A model generated the notes under the pieces. That model was given only the letters and a program-made list of their open reading frames with translations. It ran no database searches and was not told the origin of the DNA. Below, piece after piece: positions 10,001 to 17,925 of a stretch of 64,000 bases of DNA (position 1 is the stretch's first letter; every line of letters begins with the position of its first letter). The translations under genes were made by a program, and so were the position numbers. The DNA is from Pinibacter aurantiacus (lineage in GTDB: Bacteria; Bacteroidota; Bacteroidia; Chitinophagales; Chitinophagaceae): the NCBI RefSeq assembly GCF_019130065.1, contig NZ_JAHSPG010000008.1, forward strand, positions 310,001-374,000, given 5' to 3'.

Positions 10001-10150
10001 AGAGGAAGCGCACGTGTTTATGCAACAGCAGAAAGACCCGCAACTTTCTTCAAGGCAAATGCATTCACTCCTGAAATTGCCAACGGCGTAGACCAATATG
10101 TATATCCTGTGTCTGCACTGTATACGTTCGGAATCAAACTTACCTACTAG
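7082..10150 (+). CDS. susC: SusC/RagA-family TonB-dependent outer-membrane transporter
   Basis: A 1022-residue importer barrel. It has a signal peptide (MKKLLAILFAVCFCFMQVKA), a carboxypeptidase-like regulatory domain (about 22-100, VVTGRVTNSATGGALPSVSV), the SusC-specific segment LNEVVVVGYGTQKKADITGS, a plug (about 110-220) and the C-terminal barrel. It forms the channel under a SusD lid and imports oligosaccharides with energy from TonB-ExbBD. susD follows 66 bp later and the regulator lies upstream. The substrate is inferred from the neighbouring enzymes to be a beta-glucan fragment. No clear TAnnTTTG promoter was found in the 232-bp leader. The symbol denotes family, not the starch system of Bacteroides. 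Confidence 0.93.
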   Translation: MKKLLAILFAVCFCFMQVKAQQVVTGRVTNSATGGALPSVSVLIKGTSSGTQANENGEFSIKAGENAILIFNSIGYESQEIVVKGQSVINVKLKTASKDLNEVVVVGYGTQKKADITGSITQVKGEELVKSPTTSPMAALQGKVAGVQVVNNGAPGSAPTVRIRGVGSFQTAAPTSGNENRTGGVTTYGQPLYVVDGMLFDDISFLNNSDVAEMSLLKDASASAIYGVRAANGVVVITTKKGALNRPATFTFDTYLGFQKPVNVIKMANSQEYATMMKEMGSTNGLSILRNSIDKYGGDTTSLTPATNTDWFDQLLRSTAMVQSYNLGVNGGTSNAAYDFGGTYLKQDGILNVNNNYQRINMRGKVDFKVTDFLKMGFNFILSNTDQWIPNNNAMQSAFVNPSIYPVYDPNNPSQPYPQPFASPTQIGLSTYFGNPMAELVYKSNTREKITRIVPNIYADVNLLPKSKLVFRTAFNQDLSFGDLRKYTPQFMVGPGQQQPSSTLRKETNNYQNYVWDNTLTFKNSYDKHNYSVMLGNSYRNETYRYVMAQANNVPGDKEEYLYVHNGNSDTRINDDWGHKRRGLSYFGRLTYDYDGRYLLTATFRADGTSKYQDKWGYFPSIGLGWVATKEKFMESQKVFDFLKIRGSWGQLGNDKVPANDGMASVMYGQSNSGVFGNGIIPGYTVNSTFSYLGWEVVSETDLGFESRFLNNRLSFEFDYFHRMTNNAVFPNEVPNIGGTILWNNGKILNEGYEFSLGWSDAINKEFRYFVNGNLATLKNKVVKMQAPIYTGSSEFPQISRVGESVESFYGYQQAGVYQNTKEIADDPIAVANGLTPGDFKYVDQNKDGKINSDDRIVMGAYLPKLTYGFNLGFSYKAFDFSASFQGVSGNKIANLKRAVRRWQSTTNYDEAQVKNRWHGEGTSNLYPSAEGSVNPWNVSNFSTFNIESGSYFRIQNIQLGYTFDNRTIKSLKRGSARVYATAERPATFFKANAFTPEIANGVDQYVYPVSALYTFGIKLTY

Positions 10151-10164
10151 TAAAATTTAATTAA

Positions 10165-10193
10165 AGCGTTTAATGCATTTTATTTTAACGCTT
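10165..10193 (+). promoter_or_regulatory. Small hairpin between susC and susD
   Basis: AAGCGTT and AACGCTT form a 7-bp stem around an AT-rich loop in the 66-bp susC-susD spacer. It has no T tract. It may stabilise or process the transcript, but this is inference. Confidence 0.35.
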
Positions 10194-10216
10194 GTACGGA
10201 AATTAAAATAATTGAC

Positions 10217-11680
10217 ATGCAAAAGATTATTTATAAAATAAATATGGCTTTGGTGGTTGGAGTAATTTTGCTTACAACCAGTTGCAATAAGTATATCGAT
10301 ATTTCTCCTGAGGTGATTTTACCTGCTGATCAAGCTGATTACACAGACTCGACTCAAATGTATATGCCAGTATCCGGTCTGTATGGAATCGCAAATAATA
10401 AATTTTCTTTCTGGGCAGCGCAAGGGCTTATTGCTGTGAGAGGAGATGATATGACTAAAGGGGGCTCAGAAAATGATCAGGTGGAATTTCGTTACTGCAA
10501 TGAATTCCAATATGATAAAATAAAAACATTCTGGGCACTAAATGCGACCTGGCAGGGCTTGTATAAAGTTGTCTATGTGGCTGATGACGCTTTGCTGGCA
10601 TTAAAAGAATATGCAAAATATATTAGCACGGCAACAGAGATTAAGAAGAATAATTCTTACGCAGCTGAAGTAAGATTTATAAGAGCATATGCTCTTTTCC
10701 GTATTTCAAACTTTTGGGGAGATGTGCCGTTGATATTAAACACTCAGGACCTTACTCCTAAAAAGGCATCGCTTGCTGACATCAGAAAGTTTATACTTGC
10801 GGAGATGGATACTTGTATCGCAAATCTGCCCGATATGAGACCTAACGAAAGAACCGATGCTGCTGGTGCAGTTACAAAGTATTCTGCTTTAGCGCTAAAA
10901 GCAAAGGTTCAATTGTATATGCAAGATTATGAAGGCGTAGCATCTTCAACTGACCAAATTATTAATAGTGGTAAGTTTGAATTGTATAACGACTTCTATC
11001 AGCTATTCAAAATTCCCGGTAAACTTTCGAACGAATCTCTGTATGAGTTACAGTTTACAGACTTTGGCACGAGTAGTGGTAATATGATCGAAAGTGACGC
11101 CTGGTTTGGTTTTCAAGGGCCTTCAGGCAATCCTGATCCAATTTCAGGCTGGGGTTTTATGTCACCTACGCAAAATGTTCGGAGCTTTTTTGCTGGTAGA
11201 GGTGAAACTGTAAGAGCAAATACCACTTTCTTATTGACGGGACAAACCACTCCTTCTGGTGATGCTATTGCCGCCGCCGCTGCCGGCATGCCTACTTGCT
11301 ACAATGGGAAAGCTTACACTCCTTCAAGCCAAATGACGGCAGGTAGAACTAACTATGGTGCCAATAATAACATACGTGTTTTAAGATACGCTGATGTATT
11401 ATTGATGAATGCCGAAGCCAAAATTAGAACAGGGGGAAATGGTGATGAGTCACTAAATGTCGTTAGAAGGAGGGCAATGCTGGCCGATAAGACAGGAGCT
11501 ACATTACAAGACGTATTAGATGAAAGAAGAGCTGAATTGGCAAATGAATGGGGCGAACGCTTCTTTGATCTTATAAGAACAAATCAGGCACAAACAGTTT
11601 TGCCAGGTTTTGTGAAAGGTCAAAGCGAATTTTATCCCATTCCTCAAAGACAGATTGACTTAAATCCGAATTTAAAATAG
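10217..11680 (+). CDS. susD: SusD/RagB-family outer-membrane lipoprotein
   Basis: A 487-residue surface glycan-binding protein that forms the lid of the SusC channel. The N-terminus has a lipoprotein signal with lipobox LTTSC (Cys at about residue 23). The body is rich in TPR-like helices (about 95-235, YAAEVRFIRAYALFRISNFW). The C-terminus contains the family signature RYADVLLMNAEA and the DERRAELANEWGERFFDLIR block. Length is a little short for the family (500-600). It is co-transcribed with susC. A hairpin terminator follows before the glucanase gene, which would make the enzyme genes lower-expressed than the transport pair. Confidence 0.93.
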   Translation: MQKIIYKINMALVVGVILLTTSCNKYIDISPEVILPADQADYTDSTQMYMPVSGLYGIANNKFSFWAAQGLIAVRGDDMTKGGSENDQVEFRYCNEFQYDKIKTFWALNATWQGLYKVVYVADDALLALKEYAKYISTATEIKKNNSYAAEVRFIRAYALFRISNFWGDVPLILNTQDLTPKKASLADIRKFILAEMDTCIANLPDMRPNERTDAAGAVTKYSALALKAKVQLYMQDYEGVASSTDQIINSGKFELYNDFYQLFKIPGKLSNESLYELQFTDFGTSSGNMIESDAWFGFQGPSGNPDPISGWGFMSPTQNVRSFFAGRGETVRANTTFLLTGQTTPSGDAIAAAAAGMPTCYNGKAYTPSSQMTAGRTNYGANNNIRVLRYADVLLMNAEAKIRTGGNGDESLNVVRRRAMLADKTGATLQDVLDERRAELANEWGERFFDLIRTNQAQTVLPGFVKGQSEFYPIPQRQIDLNPNLK

Positions 11681-11700
11681 CAACGCGAAACAAACTTAAA

Positions 11701-11736
11701 CAAGCACTCTTAAACTTATTTTTAGAGTGCTTGTTT
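11701..11736 (+). terminator. Terminator-like hairpin after susD
   Basis: A perfect 10-bp stem (CAAGCACTCT with AGAGTGCTTG) around a 13-nt AT-rich loop, followed only by TTT. Probably a partial terminator between susD and the glycosidase genes. Confidence 0.6.
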
Positions 11737-11768
11737 ACTAATTACAACTTTTTAAGCGATCAAATAAA

Positions 11769-13109
11769 ATGGCTAAAAGAGTATTACTTGCTTGTATGTT
11801 GTTTGCGGCTTTGTCATGCATCGCTCAGAAAAAGCAAAGCCAGGCTTTTGACCCAACAAAGCGACCAAAGAATCTTTCAGATACGGCACTTCTCGAACTT
11901 GTACAAAAACAAACATTTAAATACTTCTGGGACTTTGGGCATCCGGTAAGCGGGCTGGCACGCGAGCGCAGCAATACCTCGTTTGATTATGGTGATGAAG
12001 TAGTGACAACAGGCGGCAGCGGCTTTGGCATCATGTCCATTATAGTAGCTGCAGAACGTGGCTGGATAACACGTGAGCAAGCAGCGGAGCGCATGAGTAA
12101 AATCGTAAAATTCTTATGGAAAGCAGATGCTTTTCATGGTGCCTTTCCACATTGGATGAATGGCGAAAGCGGCAAAGTAATTCGCTTTGGAAGAAAAGAT
12201 GATGGAGCAGATCTTGTAGAGACTTCATTTCTTTTTGAAGGCTTGCTGTGTGCGAGACAATACTTCAGTAAAGACAATAAAACGGAGCATGAAATACGCG
12301 ATCGAATAAACTGGATGTGGGGAGAAATTGAATGGAACTGGTTCTCGCGTGATGGGCAGGACGTTTTATACTGGCACTGGAGCCCTAACAATGGTTGGGT
12401 AATGAACTTTCCTTTGCGTGGCTTTAATGAGTGTCTAATCACTTATGTTCTGGCAGCTTCTTCAGATAATCATCCTGTGGGGGCCAATGTATATCACAGA
12501 GGATGGGCGCAAAGCGATTTCTTTAAAAACGGTAAAGAGTTTTACGGCATCAAACTGCCATTGGGATTTGATTACGGCGGACCATTGTTTTTCTCTCACT
12601 ATTCTTTCGTAGGACTCGATCCCCATGGCCTGAAAGACCAGTATGCAGATTATTGGGAACAAAACAGAAACCATACTTTAATCAATCGGGAACATTGCAT
12701 ACGTAATCCAAATCATTTCAAGGGTTATGGTCCTGGTTGCTGGGGCTTAACGGCTAGTGACACCTATAACGGTTACAATGCGCATTCACCTACAAATGAT
12801 TTTGGAACCATTACGCCCACTGCTGCATTGTCTGCATTTCCCTACACGCCGGAGTATTCCATGCAGGCGCTCAAACATTTTTACAATGATCTTGGAGATA
12901 AAATATGGGGCGAATATGGATTTGTAGACGCGTTTAACGAAACACAAAACTGGTATGCAGATTCTTACCTGGCCATAGATCAGGGCCCCATTATAGTAAT
13001 GATTGAAAATTATCGAACCGGCTTATTGTGGAAGTTGTTTATGAGTTGTCCTGAGGTAAAAAATGGCCTGAAGAAATTGGGGTTTGAAAGCCCTTCGCTA
13101 GCGAAGTAG
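11769..13109 (+). CDS. GH144-type endo-beta-1,2-glucanase (glycoamylase-fold family)
   Basis: A 446-residue secreted alpha/alpha-barrel enzyme of the Pfam 'Glycoamylase' (PF10091) type. The family includes the founding GH144 endo-beta-1,2-glucanase from Chitinophaga, which cuts beta-1,2-glucan to sophoro-oligosaccharides. Visible features are an export signal (residues 1-20; LSC could be a poor lipobox), aromatic-rich FKYFWDFGHPVSGLARER (about 50-67), and the acidic cluster D148/E151 in ADLVETSFLFEGLL with E221 in GFNECLITY. From memory these match the spacing of conserved acidic residues in GH144, but I cannot align them here. Two GH3 beta-glucosidases downstream fit an endo/exo division of labour. 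Some PF10091 members have other or unknown activities. Confidence 0.82.
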   Translation: MAKRVLLACMLFAALSCIAQKKQSQAFDPTKRPKNLSDTALLELVQKQTFKYFWDFGHPVSGLARERSNTSFDYGDEVVTTGGSGFGIMSIIVAAERGWITREQAAERMSKIVKFLWKADAFHGAFPHWMNGESGKVIRFGRKDDGADLVETSFLFEGLLCARQYFSKDNKTEHEIRDRINWMWGEIEWNWFSRDGQDVLYWHWSPNNGWVMNFPLRGFNECLITYVLAASSDNHPVGANVYHRGWAQSDFFKNGKEFYGIKLPLGFDYGGPLFFSHYSFVGLDPHGLKDQYADYWEQNRNHTLINREHCIRNPNHFKGYGPGCWGLTASDTYNGYNAHSPTNDFGTITPTAALSAFPYTPEYSMQALKHFYNDLGDKIWGEYGFVDAFNETQNWYADSYLAIDQGPIIVMIENYRTGLLWKLFMSCPEVKNGLKKLGFESPSLAK

Positions 13110-13111
13110 GG

Positions 13112-13267
13112 TTGCCACAGAAGCACAGAGAAACAGAAAATATGTTTTTGTAGTGAGTGATTACGAAAATGAAAGACTCAGAAATACAGTAGAGTAAAAA
13201 GGAATTGATAAAAAGCAGCGCAAAAAAAGCAAAAATATTTTTCTGTTCTTCTGTTCCTCTGTGGCAA
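13112..13267. repeat. Inverted repeat of the CACAGAGGAACAGAAG family, upstream of GxxExxY
   Basis: The left arm starts GTTGCCACAGAAGCACAG and the right arm ends CTGTTCCTCTGTGGCAA, separated by about 85 bp of AT-rich DNA. The last 26 bases (13243-13268) recur perfectly at 13732-13757 on the other side of the GxxExxY gene. Confidence 0.85.
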
Positions 13268-13287
13268 TTAAAAAGAATTCCGAACAT

Positions 13288-13685
13288 ATGAACTACGATT
13301 ACACAAGCCAGGAGAAGTATCCACTTCAGGAAGAGACAGGAGCCGTTATTGGAGATGGTGTGACAATACACAAGATTTTAGGACCTGGCTTTTTGGAAAT
13401 AGTTTATAAAGACGCTTTTGAATATGAGTTTAAAACGCAGAATGTTTTTTTGAAAGAGAAAAGGAGTATCAGATCAGATATAAAGGCATTTTACTAAAGC
13501 ATAAGTTTTACGCAGATTTTGTGGTGTGTAATGATGCCATTTTAGAGATAAAGGCAAAAGAAGGAGGAATCGCAGAACAGGACTATGCACAAGCGTTAAA
13601 TTATTTAAAATGCTCCGGTTGTAAAATTGCTTTGATCTTAAATTTTGCGAGGCAAAAACTGGAAATCAAAAGAGTGATTTATTAA
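13288..13685 (+). pseudogene. GxxExxY protein (PD-(D/E)XK nuclease-like), frameshifted
   Basis: The two halves of a small GxxExxY-family protein lie in different frames. The first frame from ATG 13288 gives GAVIGDGVTIHKILGPGFLE and the GxxExxY signature GPGFLEIVYKDAF. The second gives RYKGILLKHKFYADFVVCND, then ILEIKA and the C-terminal LNYLKCSGCKIALILNF. The join is the seven-T run at 13445-13451. With eight T's the reading would be NVFFEREKEYQIRYKG, the canonical family sequence, and the product would be 132 residues. So one T has been lost, or miscalled. The DF...EIKA arrangement resembles a PD-(D/E)XK core. Function of the family is unproven. It is flanked by copies of one repeat family, suggesting arrival as a unit inside the glucan locus. 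Confidence 0.85.
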
Positions 13686-13691
13686 AGGACA

Positions 13692-13757
13692 GCCACTGAA
13701 GCACAAAGGAACTGAAAAAGAAAAATATTCTCTGTTCTTCTGTTCCTCTGTGGCAAT
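13692..13757. repeat. Inverted repeat of the CACAGAGGAACAGAAG family, downstream of GxxExxY
   Basis: A shorter version of the element at 13112-13267. The left arm GCCACTGAAGCACAAAGG and right arm ending CTGTTCCTCTGTGGCAAT face each other across a short A-rich centre. The right arm is a 26-bp perfect direct repeat of 13243-13268. Confidence 0.85.
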
Positions 13758-13769
13758 AAAATAATAATT

Positions 13770-15521
13770 ATGAACAAGCGAATTATTCTGCTATTTGTTC
13801 TTTGCGTGTTGAGCGTAACGCTATTCGCCCAAAGAAAAACTTATTGTAATCCAATCAACATAGATTATGGCTATTGTCCCATTCCCAACTTTACCACATG
13901 GGGCAAGCATCGTGCAACGGCAGACCCTGTAATCGTTAACTACAAAGGCGATTATTATTTGTTCTCTACAAATCAATGGGGATATTGGTGGAGCAGTGAT
14001 ATGCTGAACTGGAACTTTGTGTTCAGACATTTTCTTACAAAAGAACTAACTGACAAGTATCCTAATTTATATGATGACTTATGTGCTCCGGCAGTTGGAA
14101 TAAAAGGTGATACCATGTTTGTATTCGGATCCACTTACACAAGCGAATTTCCGATCTGGACAAGCACAGATCCCAAAAACAATAAATGGGAGAAGGCGGT
14201 GGATCATTTCGAAATCGGCGGCTGGGACCCTGCATTTTTTACCGACGATGATGGCAAGCTGTACATGTACAATGGAAGCAGCAATGTGTACCCGATGTAC
14301 GGAGTTGAACTTGATAGAAAAACATTTAACCCCATCGGCACGCGTAAAGAAACTTTGTTGACCAATGGCGAACGTTATGGTTGGCATCGCTTTGGCGAGT
14401 ATATGGACAATACATTTCTCAAGGGATTTATGGAAGGTTCGTGGATGACAAAACATAACAACAAGTACTACCTGCAATGGGGCGGGCCAGGAACGGAATT
14501 CAGTCATTATGCAGATGGTGTGGCAGTAAGCGATCACCCGCTGGGGCCATTCACACACGCATCACTGCCGATGAGTTATAAGCCCGGCGGCTTTGCACGC
14601 GGTGCAGGGCATGGAGCAACCTTTCAGGATAAATGGGATAACTATTGGCACGTGTCAACAATGGTGGTTGGCGTGAAAAATAATTTTGAAAGACGCATCG
14701 GAATATGGCCGGCCGGCTTTGATAACGACGACGTAATGTACTGCAACACCGCATGGGGAGATTATCCGCATTACATACCCTCCGGCAAAGCCGATCATTT
14801 GCAAAGCCAGTTTACAGGTTGGATGTTGTTGAACTATGACAAGCCTGTGCAGGTCTCATCAACACTTGGAGGCTTCCATGCAAACAATGCGGTTGATGAA
14901 AATATCAAAACGTATTGGAGTGCACAAACAGCAAACAAAGGCGAATGGATACAAACAGCTCTTGGCGAAGTTAGTACCGTTAATGCTGTGCAAATAAACT
15001 ATGCTGACCAGGATGCTGAATTTTTAGGAAAGCAACAAGGCACTTATCATCAATACAAATTGTATTACTCAACAGATGGCAAGACATGGAAAGTGCTGGT
15101 GGATAAAAGCAATAACAAAACCGATGTGCCGCATGAATATGTGCAACTCGATAATCCTGTTAAGGCGCGCTATATAAAACTGGAGAACATACATATGCCT
15201 ACTGGCAAGTTTGCCATATCCGGATTGCGGGTGTTTGGTTTGGGCAATGGTGCAAAACCTGATGCTGTAAAACAATTCATTGTGTTGCGCACAGAAGATG
15301 ATAAACGCAGCGCATGGATAAGATGGCAACCGGTTGATAATGCCTATGCCTATAACATTTATGTGGGAACGGCGCCCGATAAGTTATACAACTGCATTAT
15401 GGTGCACAACGCAAATGATTATTTCTATAAAGCAATGGACAAAGAAATGCCTTATTATTTCGCGATAGAAGCCATTAATGAAAATGGTGTTTCTCAACTA
15501 ACAAAAGCAAAAGCTGAATAA
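13770..15521 (+). CDS. GH43-like glycoside hydrolase with F5/8 type C and FN3-like domains
   Basis: A 583-residue secreted protein with signal peptide 1-20. A five-bladed GH43-like propeller spans about 25-335. The expected three acids are visible: D52 in TADPVIV, D153 in GGWDPAFF and E222 in FMEGSWM, so it may be catalytically competent. A discoidin-like F5/8 type C module (about 358-490, AVDENIKTYWSAQ) and an FN3-like module (about 505-583) follow and probably bind carbohydrate. GH43 enzymes usually act on arabinose, xylose or galactose linkages, which does not match a plain beta-1,2-glucan. It may remove side groups or the locus target may be decorated. It starts 12 bp after a repeat element and is followed by GH3 genes in the same direction. 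Confidence 0.82.
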   Translation: MNKRIILLFVLCVLSVTLFAQRKTYCNPINIDYGYCPIPNFTTWGKHRATADPVIVNYKGDYYLFSTNQWGYWWSSDMLNWNFVFRHFLTKELTDKYPNLYDDLCAPAVGIKGDTMFVFGSTYTSEFPIWTSTDPKNNKWEKAVDHFEIGGWDPAFFTDDDGKLYMYNGSSNVYPMYGVELDRKTFNPIGTRKETLLTNGERYGWHRFGEYMDNTFLKGFMEGSWMTKHNNKYYLQWGGPGTEFSHYADGVAVSDHPLGPFTHASLPMSYKPGGFARGAGHGATFQDKWDNYWHVSTMVVGVKNNFERRIGIWPAGFDNDDVMYCNTAWGDYPHYIPSGKADHLQSQFTGWMLLNYDKPVQVSSTLGGFHANNAVDENIKTYWSAQTANKGEWIQTALGEVSTVNAVQINYADQDAEFLGKQQGTYHQYKLYYSTDGKTWKVLVDKSNNKTDVPHEYVQLDNPVKARYIKLENIHMPTGKFAISGLRVFGLGNGAKPDAVKQFIVLRTEDDKRSAWIRWQPVDNAYAYNIYVGTAPDKLYNCIMVHNANDYFYKAMDKEMPYYFAIEAINENGVSQLTKAKAE

Positions 15522-15588
15522 AAATCGCCGCAGAACCGCAGAGGAAATTTTTAGACTCAGGGCTTCGTAGCACAAACAATAAAATACT

Positions 15589-17892
15589 ATGGGTAAAAGA
15601 ACAGTTGCATTCCTTGTGGCAGCTGCTTTGGCAACTTCTTCGTTTGCACAAACAAAGGGAACCGTTGCTAAAACAGCAGTTACAGGCCAATCGAAAATGG
15701 ATGTATTTGTAAGCAATCTCATGAAGCAAATGACGCTTGATGAAAAGATCGGTCAGTTAAATCTTGTAACTCCCGGTGGCGCTGTAACAGGGGCTGTGGT
15801 GAGCAGTGATGTTGATAATAAGATTAAAAGCGGACAGGTGGGAGGAATGTTCGGTATTACCGGCGCCGACAAAATTCGCAAGGCACAGGAAATTGCAGTC
15901 AATAATTCCCGATTGAAAATCCCAATGATTTTTGGGCTGGATGTAATACACGGCCATAAAACCATCTTTCCTATTCCATTGGGTCTTTCATGCTCATGGG
16001 ATATGCCGATGATACAACAAAGCGCACAAATAGCAGCAAAAGAAGCGACAGCCGACGGCCTCGCGTGGGTGTTTTCACCAATGGTTGATATTTGCCGCGA
16101 TCCACGCTGGGGAAGAATTGCAGAGTGTTCCGGAGAAGATCCTTACCTCGGTTCACAGATTGCGACAGCTATGGTAAAAGGTTACCAGGGCGATGATCTT
16201 TCTAAGAACAATACAGTGATGGCTTGCGTAAAACACTATGCTCTATATGGCGCAGCAGAAGCGGGTCGCGATTATAACACAACCGATATGAGCCGTGTAC
16301 AAATGTTCCAAAACTACTTTCCTCCATACAAAGCCGCCGTGGATGCAGGAGTGGGTAGTGTAATGAGTGCCTTTAATGAAGTTGACGCAGTCCCTTCTAC
16401 CGTTAACAAATGGCTGCTTACAGATGTATTGCGCGATCAGTGGAAATTCAAAGGAATGGTAGTTACAGACTATACTTCTATTAATGAAATGATAGATCAC
16501 GGCATGGGTAACCTGCAGCAAGTATCTGCAAAGGCATTGAATGCAGGCGTTGACATGGATATGGTGGGCGAAGGTTTCCTGACTACACTTAAAAAATCTT
16601 TAAGTGAAGGCAAAGTATCACTCAAACAAATTGATGCTGCCTGTAAAAGAATTTTAGAAGCAAAATATAAATTGGGGCTGTTTGACGATCCATATCGTTA
16701 TTGTGACGCTAACCGGGCCGGCGATATTTTTAATGCGTCTAACAGAGCATCGGCGCGTGATTTTGCAACACGGTCGGCAGTCTTGTTAAAGAATGCAAAC
16801 CAGACTTTACCATTAAAAAAATCTGGAACTATAGCACTAGTAGGGCCTCTTGCAGATAGCCACATGAATATGCTTGGAACATGGAGCGTTTCGGGCGACT
16901 TTGTAAACACTGTAACGGTGTTGCAGGGATTGCAAAATGTTGGTGGCAGCAATATAAAGATCATTCATGCAAAAGGAGCGAATATTTCTGATGATACAGC
17001 GTTCGCAAAAAAGGTGAACGCCTTTATGAATGAGATAGACATTGATAAACGTTCGCCGCAGGAAATGATTGACGAAGCCATAAACGCTGCAAACAAATCT
17101 GATGTAGTCGTAGCGGTATTAGGCGAGTCCGCAAACATGTCTGGAGAATCTTCCAGCTTGTCTAATATTGATTTGCAGCCAAGCCAGAAAAAATTGCTTG
17201 ATGCACTGAAAAAAACAGGCAAGCCAGTAGTGCTGGTGCTTATGAATGGAAGGCCAATGACAATAGAAGAAGAAACGAAAAAGGCAGATGCCATTCTGGA
17301 TGTTTGGTTCAGCGGAACCGAAGCCGGTAATGCAATTGCTGATCTTTTATTTGGAGACAAAGTTCCATCGGGAAAATTGACAGCATCATTTCCTGTAAAT
17401 GTTGGTCAGATCCCTGTTTATTACAATCATAAAAATACCGGACGTCCATATGTAAAAGGCGGTCCCACAAAGTTCAAATCCAACTATCTTGATATTCCAA
17501 ATGAACCGTTGTTTGAATTCGGTTATGGACTAAGCTATTCAACTTTCTCGTACAGTTCTGTAAAACTATCTGCCGGCACCATGACGAAAGCCGGAACCAT
17601 TAAGGCATCTGTAACCCTCACCAACACTGGTAACTATGATGGTGAAGAAGTGGTGCAGCTGTATATAAGAGATATCGTTGGGTCTGTAACAAGACCGTTA
17701 AAAGAGTTAAAAGGTTTTCAAAAAGTATTTTTAAAAAAGGGTGAAAGCAAAGAAATTTCCTTTACGATCACTGCTGATATGCTGGCATTCTACGACTCGA
17801 ATTTGAAATATGCGTCGGAGCCAGGTGACTTTAAAGTGTTTATTGGTGGAAGCTCTGCAACAATGAATGAAGCAGGTTTTGAGTTGAGATAA
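15589..17892 (+). CDS. GH3 beta-glucosidase (BglX-like), first of a tandem pair
   Basis: A 767-residue exported enzyme that removes glucose from the non-reducing end of beta-gluco-oligosaccharides. Signal peptide 1-20; GH3 N-terminal TIM barrel (about 36-370) with the substrate-binding KH pair K215/H216 in ACVKHYALYG and nucleophile D294 in VVTDYTS; GH3 C-terminal domain (about 395-620) with likely acid/base E520 in MSGESSS; FN3-like C-terminal domain (about 670-755). Length is typical for three-domain GH3 enzymes. It is a clear paralogue of the next gene, which begins 33 bp later. Alongside a GH144-type glucanase, a role on sophorose-type beta-1,2 oligosaccharides is likely. Linkage specificity cannot be read from the sequence. 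Confidence 0.93.
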   Translation: MGKRTVAFLVAAALATSSFAQTKGTVAKTAVTGQSKMDVFVSNLMKQMTLDEKIGQLNLVTPGGAVTGAVVSSDVDNKIKSGQVGGMFGITGADKIRKAQEIAVNNSRLKIPMIFGLDVIHGHKTIFPIPLGLSCSWDMPMIQQSAQIAAKEATADGLAWVFSPMVDICRDPRWGRIAECSGEDPYLGSQIATAMVKGYQGDDLSKNNTVMACVKHYALYGAAEAGRDYNTTDMSRVQMFQNYFPPYKAAVDAGVGSVMSAFNEVDAVPSTVNKWLLTDVLRDQWKFKGMVVTDYTSINEMIDHGMGNLQQVSAKALNAGVDMDMVGEGFLTTLKKSLSEGKVSLKQIDAACKRILEAKYKLGLFDDPYRYCDANRAGDIFNASNRASARDFATRSAVLLKNANQTLPLKKSGTIALVGPLADSHMNMLGTWSVSGDFVNTVTVLQGLQNVGGSNIKIIHAKGANISDDTAFAKKVNAFMNEIDIDKRSPQEMIDEAINAANKSDVVVAVLGESANMSGESSSLSNIDLQPSQKKLLDALKKTGKPVVLVLMNGRPMTIEEETKKADAILDVWFSGTEAGNAIADLLFGDKVPSGKLTASFPVNVGQIPVYYNHKNTGRPYVKGGPTKFKSNYLDIPNEPLFEFGYGLSYSTFSYSSVKLSAGTMTKAGTIKASVTLTNTGNYDGEEVVQLYIRDIVGSVTRPLKELKGFQKVFLKKGESKEISFTITADMLAFYDSNLKYASEPGDFKVFIGGSSATMNEAGFELR

Positions 17893-17925
17893 ACCGTCTG
17901 GGTGTGCAATGAAAAAAAATATAAA

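Noticed and set aside
11731-11949. A 72-codon frame overlapping the GH144-type gene start
   Set aside because: It overlaps the signal peptide region of a firmly supported gene in another frame and has no protein-like features.
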